A stretch of DNA of 64,000 bases. Source: Sipunculus nudus (Eukaryota > Annelida > Sipuncula > Golfingiida > Sipunculidae). Positions 36,787 through 47,800 of this stretch are shown here, one piece after another. The position numbers and the translations under genes were made by a program. The notes beneath the pieces were generated by a model. The model was not told the DNA's origin, did no database searches, and saw only the letters and a program-made list of their open reading frames with translations. The first letter of the stretch is position 1, and every line of letters starts with the position of its first letter. The DNA lies in NCBI GenBank assembly GCA_026874595.1, contig CM049306.1, positions 3,050,019 to 3,114,018 of the forward strand, written 5' to 3'.

Positions 36787-39416
36787 CAAGGGACCTATGG
36801 GTCACGACGCTCAGCTGTTATTTATGATAAAAAATATTATTTAGAAATGAGGCACATGCTGGTTTTGTGTGGTAATAAATATAAGCTGTATTATGAGTTG
36901 TTGTTGTTTAGCTTATGAATGATTTTGATAGTACCTTTGGAGACAGGGAAGAGGATTGATTTCATTTATTTTATTAACAATTGGAGTACTATTGTCACAC
37001 AGATTTTGACTTGGCCATATAACTTATAAGCAGAACATATAATATAAGAGTTTAACTATTTATTAAAAAAAATTACAAATATTGTCCCAAAAATAATTTT
37101 TATTAAAAATAATAAGAGAATCATATGATTTTTTAAAAATGAAATATAACTGATATGATTATTAAAATAATATTAAAGAATATATTCATGAATGCATTCA
37201 TGAATACATTTTGAAAGTATTTGCACAAGTATTCATATACTTTCATTTTTACCTGAATTCCCATTCTTTATGCAAGAAATTTTATAATGGAGTACATAAT
37301 CATATTCGTATTTAAATACAATTACAAAGTATTCGCACCATGTCTGGTATTTATTCAATTTTCACCAAACAATGATGTTGAGAATCCAGAATATACAAAA
37401 TTCACACATTTAAATAATGATCATAAGTACCTGGTTTTATGGCTTTTATTTATATTAAAAAATAACTGTGAAATATTCATTTTGGACTAATTTCACATCA
37501 ATGTACACACTAGACACAGTAGGAATCTAGATTAATATTATCAACTGCATCTTTGTCTATCATTAATTTCCTTCATATGATCCCTAATGATTAGTAATGA
37601 ATAATATGATTTACTTCTTTTTCATTAAAATTGAACTGAAAAATGCCATAGGTGACTGCATGGTGTTATTTGGAATATGTGACATTCTACCCATCGATAC
37701 AAGATTCTTATATCATCAGTAACTGCAAGTTAATTTCCTGTTATTATAAACTAACAAATTCCTTTTCTATTTTTCTTTAATTTGTTATTAAAAACCAATA
37801 AAAATTTATTAATTTGTTGTTTATTGTTATGTTGTTGGTTAAAACTACTAGATGAGTTGGGTTGGACACCTGGATCAACTGTGGCTGGCCATAAGCTGCC
37901 TGGATTCCTGTATGCCTCGCCTCAAGCGTGCATAATTTGATGAAAGGTCAACAAGGTCAACATACAGGTGACTCAAGAGGGGCTGGAGAGAGCCAAAGTC
38001 TGACAGGGTCTCATAAAAAACATTAATAAAAGCTACAATTTTTGGCCAATTTCTTTCAGCTTTCTAAACTAAAAAGCTGAAATCCTTATGTGTGCATGAT
38101 ATGAAAATTATATCAACAGTGCTCACGGGAAACAAACGTGCCATGGTCACAGTTGGGCAAAATTTAAGGTACTTATTTTATATTTATACTAATAACTTAT
38201 AAAATTTGAAAAATTCAGAACTAATTTTGGGTATTCAATTGAATCTTGATTAAATAATGTTACATCCCTGACAAAAAAATCTCTAGCAATGCCCTTGTTA
38301 AGGGAGTAAATATATTTCTTGATTTTTTACAAAGTGCATTTTGTTTGGGCCCATAACTTAAAACAATTACGCAATACTGACATCATTCTGGGATGTGCAT
38401 AGAGAATGAAAAATATGTATATTGTTTATGATTAAAGTCAGATCAGTTGTTTTGATATTAGGCAGTCTTGAAGTGTAACAATGAGTTTTTAATGGAAAAA
38501 TGAAGTTTTTAATTAATATCTCGAAGGTATTAAGTCCTAGTGACCAAATTCTTGGCATGGTAGGGGATTTTGGAGACATCTAACTGTATGCTGAATTTAA
38601 GGAACTTAGAGCTGAAGCTGGGGAGCTGAGCTTTTGCAAACTGAATAACACTAGCTTGATGTATACAATATGTTACAAGGTGCTTGAAAACTTGATTAAA
38701 ATCTACAGTTTTTGATCAACTGGTTTCAAATTTTTGGTGTTAACAGTTGAAATGCTGACAAAAACATGCTGTGAAAATTAAATCCAAAGTACTTACAGGA
38801 AAAAAACGTGCCATGGTCAAAGTTGGGCAAAATTTAAGGTACCAATTTTTTATTTTTATTAATATTTTAAAAAATTTAAAAGATTTTCATCTAATTTTGG
38901 GTATACAATTTAATTTTGATTAATTAAAGTTATATTACTGGAAAAAAGGTCCACACCTTTAACATTTTTTGTGTTAAGTGATCAAATATCTTTCCTTATT
39001 TTTTTCAAAATGCATTATGTTTGGGCCCAGAACTTTTTTGAATTAAATAATACAGACATAATTTCTGGCATGTACATAGGAACTATATAGAGGAATATTT
39101 ATGGTAAATATGAGGAAAAACAGATGAGTGGTTTTGATATTAGGCAGTCCTAAAGTGTGAAAATAGGTTTTTAATAAAAAATTGAGGTTTTTCCTTAATT
39201 TCTCAAAGGAACGAAGTTGCAAAGACCCAGTTTTCGGCTTGGTAGGAGATCTTGGGGACATCTAACATTATGCCGAATTTTGGATTCCTAGGTCTTACGG
39301 TTTCAAAACGTGCCACATCTACGGACGGACGGACGGACGGACGGACGGACAGACGGACGGACGACGGACAATGGACCACGACTATAGCTCAGATGACTTA
39401 TAGTCAGCTGAGCTAA
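36787..39416 (+). mobile_element. Element B (CAAGG...-start, hairpin-end family), about 2.63 kb, non-autonomous
   Basis: It starts CAAGGGACCTATGGGTCA and ends with a hairpin (39385-39415) after a (CGGA)n stretch. The insertion is precise: the left flank (caaagttattgcg...agaaaa) and right flank (acacaaggtggcgcc) are joined in the paralogous module at 36328-36376. Inside, about 620 bp is tandemly duplicated in diverged form (about 38020-38640 and 38660-39300). No protein-coding region. Confidence 0.7.
39321..39369. repeat. (CGGA)n microsatellite in element B
   Basis: About 11 GGAC/CGGA tetranucleotides directly before the terminal hairpin. A shorter version is at about 35443-35475 in element A. 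Confidence 0.9.
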
Positions 39417-40128
39417 TGACACAAGGTGGCGCCATCTGTCTTCTGCAAATGACAAAGCTATCCAAGATCTTTGGTCAATTTGATTTTTGGATCATTCCAT
39501 GTATCCCCTAATGAGATATTAAAGATTTTGTGTGAATTTCACCAAATTTGGGAATATTCAAGGTCAAGGCCACTCTCATAGGAAAGGTCATGACCCAAAT
39601 TTAAATAAACATCATCCCATAACCCATATCTATGTAAATGCATAATATAAAAGAAATCTGTCCATTAGTTTTTGACATATAATGCTCACACTACTGTCAA
39701 GTGACAATTAAGGGGGTATTACAAGACACAAAAACAATTAAAGAACAATAGGTGGTGCTGCCAGTTTCTGGAACATGACAACCCTATCCATGATCTTCGA
39801 TCAACTTGGTTTTGGGATCAATCCATGCAAGATTTCTTGAGATATTTAAGATTTTGTGTGATAATCCCCAAAACTGGATCTATTCAAGGTCAAGGACACT
39901 CTCCTAGTAAAGGTCATAACCTCATTTTAAATAGGGGTCGTCCTCTCACCCATATCTATATATATACCAAGTTTGGTAAAGATCCATGAAATATTTTTTG
40001 AGTTATCGCGCCAACAAGATTTATAGGCGGCGGGGGGGGGGGGGGGACCGGTATGAAAACATAGTATCCCCTGACTTTGTCTGGGGATACAATAAATAAG
40101 TTTATATTATCTGTCATTATATTTTTTA

Positions 40129-40904
40129 CAGACAGATGACAGATGGATGGATGCTTTATTGTGAAGGAAAAAGTTTACAGATGGATGACAGATAGATGGA
40201 TGCTTTATAGTGAAGATAAAAGTTTACAGATGGATGACAGATAGATGGATGCTTTATAGTGAAGGTAAAAGTTTACAGATGGATGACAGATAGATGGATG
40301 CTTTATAGTGAAGATAAAAGTTTACAGATGGATGACAGATAGATGGATGCTTTATAGTGAAGGTAAAAGTTTACAGATGGATGACAGATAGATGGATGCT
40401 TTATAGTGAAGGTAAAAGTTTACAGATGGATGACAGATAGATGGATGCTTTATAGTGAAGGTAAAAGTTTACAGATGGATGACAGATAGATGGATGCTTT
40501 ATAGTGAAGGTAAAAGTTTACAGATGGATGACAGATAGATGCTTTATAGTGAAGGTAAAAGTTTACAGATGGATGACAGATAGATGGATGCTTTATAGTG
40601 AAGGTAAACGTTTACAGATGGATGACAGATAGATGGATGCTTTATAGTGAAGGTAAAAGTTTACAGATGGATGACAGATAGATGGATGCTTTATAGTGAA
40701 GGTAAAAGTTTACAGATGGATGACAGATAGATGGATGCTTTATAGTGAAGGTAAAAGTTTACAGATGGATGACAGATAGATGGATGCTTTATAGTGAAGG
40801 TAAAAGTTTACAGATGGATGACAGATAGATGGATGCTTTATAGTGAAGGTAAAAGTTTACAGATGGATGACAGATAGATGGATGCTTTATAGTGAAGGTA
40901 AAGG
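40129..40904. repeat. 49-bp minisatellite, about 16 copies
   Basis: Unit core cagatggatgacagatagat followed by ggatgctttatagtgaaggt and aaaagttta. The copies are nearly identical; the first is divergent and one near 40530 lacks 4 bp. It lies just downstream (3' side) of NOP16 and shares its period, not its sequence, with the array at 41.8-63.4 kb. Confidence 0.97.
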
Positions 40905-41105
40905 TTCAGAAGACAGATGGATGGATGGCATGGATGATGCAAATGGCCAATCAGCCTACACAGACTGAGGCTTAAAAGTAGCTTTGAACTTTGTCATTGC
41001 ACTCCCATCACTTTTTATTATAAGTCCTTTCATGTTTTTTAAGCTTGCATTCTCACTCTGGGAAAAACATAATAAGAACAGAACAAACTGAATAAATAAT
41101 AAATA

Positions 41106-41111
41106 TTTATT
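41106..41111 (-). terminator. NOP16: Possible NOP16 polyadenylation signal
   Basis: AATAAA on the minus strand 8 bp after the stop codon. Another is at 41014-41019, about 100 bp after the stop. The second would give a more usual 3' UTR. Confidence 0.35.
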
Positions 41112-41118
41112 GTGAAGG

Positions 41119-41259
41119 TCACGTGGTGTCCATGCCAGACTTTGTCTTCCCCTGCAGGTATTCATTGTACTGTTCTGGGATGCTTTTGAATGTGTTGATC
41201 TTTTTGCGAATCTGCTTTGGCGTATCTTGGTAGTAATTCTTGTAATCTCTGGCCATGGC
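41119..41259 (-). CDS. NOP16: NOP16 last exon
   Basis: 47 codons including TGA at 41121-41119. The acceptor on the minus strand is tttattttttcag. It begins A-M-A-R-D-Y-K-N-Y-Y-Q-D-T-P-K-Q-I. The tail after it (KKINTFKSIPEQYNEYLQGK) corresponds to the less conserved C terminus. Confidence 0.93.
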   Translation of the reverse strand, partial: AMARDYKNYYQDTPKQIRKKINTFKSIPEQYNEYLQGKTKSGMDTT

Positions 41260-41749
41260 CTGAAAAAATAAAGATTCAACACAACCATTCAAATCAGAGA
41301 TCCTCAATCATCTCTCCTCTAGTTATATCAAGCTGAGTATACATCATTCAATACTACATGCATAAATTCTGTAACCCAAATAATATCCCATGGGTTTTAG
41401 TTAAATTTGTATTGCTTACAGGTCAGTAAACCTCAACTGGCACCTCACCTTTACTTACAATGGTAACACTGGGCTGGTCACTGACATTGGAAAAACATTT
41501 TTTTATAACCAGGTTCTAAATAAGTGGCAACTGAATCTACAGTGACACATACTGGGTATTACCTACATGTCTGGTTCCTCGGTGACTCAGTACTAACAGT
41601 TTGTTATACAAATGTATTATATGTTGACCAGTATGACCTTACCTTGTAATCCTCACCGTATTTCTCTATCATGTAGATACAGAAGCTGACCTCTGGCTCA
41701 GACAGATGAACTCTACGTTCTTGAGGTGCGTTGGCGATCGCCTCCATAT
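41119..41749 (-). CDS. NOP16: NOP16 nucleolar protein, C-terminal part (last two coding exons)
   Basis: Exons 41749-41643 and 41259-41119 (minus strand) join in phase 0 and encode the last 82 residues. The junction reads ...EKYGEDYK/AMARDYKNYYQDTPKQI..., matching the conserved C-terminal NOP16 block (human has GEDYKAMARDEKNYYQDTPK as recalled). NOP16 is a small nucleolar protein (about 180 residues in human) that takes part in assembly of the large ribosomal subunit. The N-terminal half must lie in exons beyond the right edge of the window, across the 21.6-kb repeat. It ends with a run of polar residues and TGA. It is convergent with THEG. Confidence 0.93.
41643..41749 (-). CDS. NOP16: NOP16 penultimate exon
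   Basis: 107 nt: two bases completing a codon and then 35 codons, ending EKYGEDYK before the donor gtaagg. It has the L-S ... I-Y-M-I-E-K-Y-G-E-D-Y-K block parallel to human LSRDLIDYVRYMVENHGEDYK (from memory). The acceptor is tgtttgtatccgtag. The preceding intron contains the giant tandem array, which starts only about 75 bp away. Confidence 0.9.
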
Positions 41750-41825
41750 CTACGGATACAAACAAACAGGAGAATCCATCAAGTAAAACAAGCCATGATT
41801 TCAGTTAATATCTGACTGGGCTATG

Positions 41826-44800
41826 AAATCAACAATGATGACGGATTTCAGCCTAACATGCCCAGAACCTTGTGATATCAACAATGAAGACTAATTTCAT
41901 CCACACATGCCCAGAACCTTGTGGTATTGACAATGATGACTGATTTCATCCTAACATACCCAGAACCTTGTGATATCAACAATGATGACTGATTTCATCC
42001 TGACATGCCAAAAACCTTGTGATATCAACAATGACGACTGATTTCATCCTAACATGCCCAGAACCTCGTGATATCAACAATGACGACTGATTTCATCCTA
42101 ACATGCCCAGAACTTTGTGATATCAACAACAATGACTGATTTCATCCACACATGCCCAGAACCTTGTGATATCAACAATAATGGCTGATTTCATCCTAAC
42201 ATGCCCAGAACCTTGTGGTATCAACAATGATGACTGATTTCATCCTGACATGCCCAGAACCTTGTGATATCAACAATGACTGATTTCATCCTAACATGCC
42301 CAGAACCTTGTGATATCAACAATGATGACTGATTTCATCCAATCATGCCCAGAACCTTGTGATATCAACAACGATGACTGATTTCATCCTGACATGCCCA
42401 GAACCTTGTGATATCAACAATGACTGATTTCATCCTAACATGCCCCGAACCTTGTGATATTAACAATGATGACTGATTTCATCCTATCATGCCCAGAACC
42501 TTGTGATATCAACAATGATGACTGATTTCATCCTAACATGCCCAGAACCTTGTGGTATCAACAATGATGACTGATTTCATCCTGACATGCCCAGAACCTT
42601 GTGATATCAACAATGCCTGATTTCATCCAATCATGCCCAGAACCTTGTGATATCAACAATGATGACTGATTTCATCCTGACATGTCCAGAACCTTGTGAT
42701 ATCAACAATGACTGATTTCATCCTAACATGCCCAGAACCTTGTGATATCAACAATGATGACTGATTTCATCCAATCATGCCCAGAACCTTGTGATATCAA
42801 CAATGATGACTGATTTCATCCTGACATGTCCAGAACCTTGTGATATCAACAATGACTGATTTCATCCTAACATGCCCAGAACCTTGTGATATCAACAATG
42901 ATGACTGATTTCATCCTGACATGTCCAGAACCTTGTGATATCAACAATGACTGATTTCATCCTAACATGGCCAGAACCTTGTGATATCAACAATAATGAC
43001 TGATTTCATCCAATCATGCCCAGAACCTTGTGATATCAACAACGATGACTTATTTCATCCTTACATGCCCAGAACCTTGTGATATCAACAATGATGACTG
43101 ATTTCATCCAATCATGCCCAGAACCTTGTGATATCAACAATGATGACTGATTTCATCCAATCATGCCCAGAACCTTGTGATATCAACAATGACTGATTTC
43201 ATCCTAACATGCCCAGAACCTTGTGATATCAACAATGATGACTGATTTCATCCTGACATGTCCAGAACCTTGTGATATCAACAATGACTGATTTCATCCT
43301 AACATGCCCAGAACCTTGTGATATCAACAATGACGACTGATTTCATCCTGACATGCCAAGAACCTTGTGATATCAACAATGACGACTGATTTCATCCTGA
43401 CATGCCCAGAACCTTGTGATATCAACAATGATGACTGATTTCATCCTGACATGTCCAGAACCTTGTGATATCAACAATGACTGATTTCATCCTAACATGC
43501 CCAGAACCTTGTGATATCAACAATGATGACTGATTTCATCCTGACATGTCCAGAACCTTGTGATATCAACAATGACTGATTTCATCCTAACATGGCCAGA
43601 ACCTTGTGATATCAACAATAATGACTGATTTCATCCAATCATGCCCAGAACCTTGTGATATCAACAACGATGACTTATTTCATCCTTACATGCCCAGAAC
43701 CTTGTGATATCAACAATGATGACTGATTTCATCCAATCATGCCCAGAACCTTGTGATATCAACAATGATGACTGATTTAATCCAATCATGCCCAGAACCT
43801 TGTGATATCAACAATGACTGATTTCATCCTAGCATGCCCAGAACCTTGTGATATCAACAATGATGACTGATTTCATCCTGACATGTCCAGAACCTTGTGA
43901 TATCAACAATGACTGATTTCATCCAATCATGCCCAGAACCTTGTGATATCAACAACGATGACTTATTTCATCCATACATGCCCAGAACCTTGTGATATCA
44001 ACAATGATGACTGATTTCATCCAATCATGCCCAGAACCTTGTGATATCAACAATGATGACTGATTTCATCCAATCATGCCCAGAACCTTGTGATATTAAT
44101 AATGATGACTGATTTCATCCTAACATGCCCAGAACCTTGTGGTATCAACAATGATGACTGATTTCATCCTGACATGTCCAGAACCTTGTGATATCAACAA
44201 TGACTGATTTCATCCTAACATGCCCAGAACCTTGTGATATCAACAATGATGACTGATTTCATCCAATCATGCCCAGAACCTTGTGATATCAACAATGACT
44301 GATTTCATCGTAACATGCCCAGAACCTTGTGATATCAACAATGATGACTGATTTCATCCAATCATGCCCAGAACCTTGTGATATCAACAATGATGACTGA
44401 TTTCATCCTGCCATGTCCAGAACCTTGTGATATCAACAATGACTGATTTCATCCTAACATGCCCAGAACCCTGTGATATCAGCAGTGATGACTGATTTCA
44501 TCCTGACATGTCCAGAACCTTGTGATATCAACAATGACTGATTTCATCCTACCATGCCCATAACCTTGTGATATCAACAATGATGACTGATTTCATCCAA
44601 TCATGCCCAGAACCTTGTGATATCAACAATGACAACTGATTTCATCCTGACATGCCCAGAACCTTGTGATATTTACAATGATGACTGATTTCATCCTAAC
44701 ATGCCCAGAACCTTGTGATATCAACAATGATGACTGATTTCATCCTGACATGTCCAGAACCTTGTGATAATAACAATGATGACTGATTTCATCCTAACAT

Positions 44801-47800
44801 GGCCAGAACCTTGTGATATCAACAATGACTGATTTCATCCTAACATGCACAGAACCTTGTGATATCAACAATGATGACTGATTTCATCCTGACATACCCA
44901 GAACCTTGTGATATCAACAATGATGACTTATTTCCTCCTGACATGCCCAGAACCTTGTGATATTAACAATGATGACTGATTTCATCCTAACATACCCAGA
45001 ACCTTGTGATATCAACAATGATGACTTATTTCATCCTGACATGTCCGGAACCTTGTGATATCAACAATGACTGATTTCATCCTAACATGCCCAGAACCTT
45101 GTGATATCAACAATGATGACTGATTTCATCCAATCATGCCCAGAACCTTGTGATATCAACAATGATGACTGATTTCATCCTTATATGTCCAGAACCTTGT
45201 GATATCAACAATGATGACTTATTTCATCCAATCATGCCCAGAACCTTGTGATATCAACAATGATGACTGATTTCATCCTGACATGTCCAGAACCTTGTGA
45301 TATCAACAATGACTGATTTCATCCTAACATGCCCAGAACCTTGTGATATCAACAATGATGACTGATTTCATCCTGACATGTCCAGAACCTTGTGATATCA
45401 ACAATGACTGATTTCATCCTAACATGCCCAGAACCTTGTGGTATCAACAATGATGACTGATTTCATCCTAACATGCCCAGAACCTTGTGGTATCAACAAC
45501 GATGACTGATTTCATCCTGACATGCCCAGAACCTTGTGATATCAACAATGACTGATTTCATCCTAACATGCCCAGAACCTTGTGATATCAACAATGATGA
45601 CTGATTTCATCCTGACATGTCCAAAACCTTGTGATATCAACAATGACTGATTTCATCCTAACATGCCCAGAACCTTGTGATATCAACAATGATGACTGAT
45701 TTAATCCAATCATGCCCAGAACCTTGTGATATCAACAATGACTGATTTCATCCTAACATGCCCAGAACCTTGTGATATCAACAATGATGACTGATTTCAT
45801 CCAATCATGCCCAGAACCTTGTGATATCAACAATGATGACTGATTTCATCCTGACATGTCCAGAACCTTGTGATATCAACAATGACTGATTTCATCCTAA
45901 CATGCCCAGAACCTTGTGATATCAACAATGATGACTGATTTCATCCTGACATGTCCAGAACCTTGTGATATCAACAATGACTGATTTCATCCTAACATGC
46001 CCAGAACCTTGTGATATCAACAGTAATGACTGATTTCATCCAATCATGCCCAGAACCTTGTGATATCAACAACGATGACTTATTTCATCCTTTCATGCCG
46101 AGAACCTTGTGATATCAACAATGATGACTGATTTCATCCAATCATGCCCAGAACCTTGTGATATCAACAATGATGACTGATTTCATCCAATCATGCCCAG
46201 AACCTTGTGATATTAACAATGATGACTGATTTCATCCTAACATGCCCAGAACCTTGTGGTATCAACAATGATGACTGATTTCATCCTGACATGTCCAGAA
46301 CCTTGTGATATCTACAATGACTGATTTCATCCAAACATGCCCAGAACCTTGTGATATCAACAATGATGACTGATTTCATCCAATCATGCCCAGAACCTTG
46401 TGATATCAACAATGACTGATTTCATCCTAACATGTCCAGAACCTTGTGATATCAACAATGATGGCTGATTTCATCCTAACATGCCCAGAACCTTGTGTTA
46501 TCAACAATGATAACTGATTTCATCCTGACATGTCCAGAACCTTGTGATATCAACAATGACTGATTTCATCCTAACATGCCCAGAACCTTGTGGTATCAAC
46601 AATGATGACTGATTTCATCCTAACATGCCCAGAACCTTGTGGTATCAACAACGATGACTGATTTCATCCTGACATGCCCAGAACCTTGTGATATCAACAA
46701 TGACTGATTTCATCCTAACATGCCCAGAACCTTGTGATATCAACAATGATGACTGATTTCATCCTGACATGTCCAAAACCTTGTGATATCAACAATGACT
46801 GATTTCATCCTAACATGCCCAGAACCTTGTGATATCAACAATGATGACTGATTTAATCCAATCATGCCCAGAACCTTGTGATATCAACAATGACTGATTT
46901 CATCCTAACATGCCCAGAACCTTGTGATATCAACAATGATGACTGATTTCATCCAATCATGCCCAGAACCTTGTGATATCAACAATGATGACTGATTTCA
47001 TCCTGACATGTCCAGAACCTTGTGATATCAACAATGACTGATTTCATCCTAACATGCCCAGAACCTTGTGATATCAACAATGATGACTGATTTCATCCTG
47101 ACATGTCCAGAACCTTGTGATATCAACAATGACTGATTTCATCCTAACATGCCCAGAACCTTGTGATATCAACAGTAATGACTGATTTCATCCAATCATG
47201 CCCAGAACCTTGTGATATCAACAACGATGACTTATTTCATCCTTTCATGCCGAGAACCTTGTGATATCAACAATGATGACTGATTTCATCCAATCATGCC
47301 CAGAACCTTGTGATATCAACAATGATGACTGATTTCATCCAATCATGCCCAGAACCTTGTGATATTAACAATGATGACTGATTTCATCCTAACATGCCCA
47401 GAACCTTGTGGTATCAACAATGATGACTGATTTCATCCTGACATGTCCAGAACCTTGTGATATCTACAATGACTGATTTCATCCAAACATGCCCAGAACC
47501 TTGTGATATCAACAATGATGACTGATTTCATCCAATCATGCCCAGAACCTTGTGATATCAACAATGACTGATTTCATCCTAACATGTCCAGAACCTTGTG
47601 ATATCAACAATGATGACTGATTTCATCCAATCATGCCCAGAACCTTGTGATATTAACAATGATGACTGATTTCATCCTGAAATGTCCAGAACCTTGTGAT
47701 ATCAACAATGACTGATTTCATCCTAACATGCCCAGAACCCTGTGATATCAACAGTGATGACTGATTTCATCCTGACATGTCCAGAACCTTGTGATATCAA

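Larger units (their letters stand above)
36082..40090 (+). mobile_element. Outer element with GTATCCCCAGA ends, split by a 2.6-kb insertion
   Basis: The left end GTATCCCCAGA (36082) is the inverse of the right end TCTGGGGATAC (40080-40090). The right end also forms a hairpin, with GTATCCCC at 40064-40071. The interior is modular: ggtggcgccacc-containing blocks at about 36372, 39424 and 39751, and repeated phrases such as cttgataagatgcatc and tgtgaccttgaaaaa. The element is interrupted by 36787-39416. No coding capacity. Confidence 0.6.

Noticed and set aside
40129-40904. The 49-bp array here as part of the large NOP16 intronic array
   Set aside because: Same period but the unit sequences are unrelated, and the NOP16 exons lie between them.
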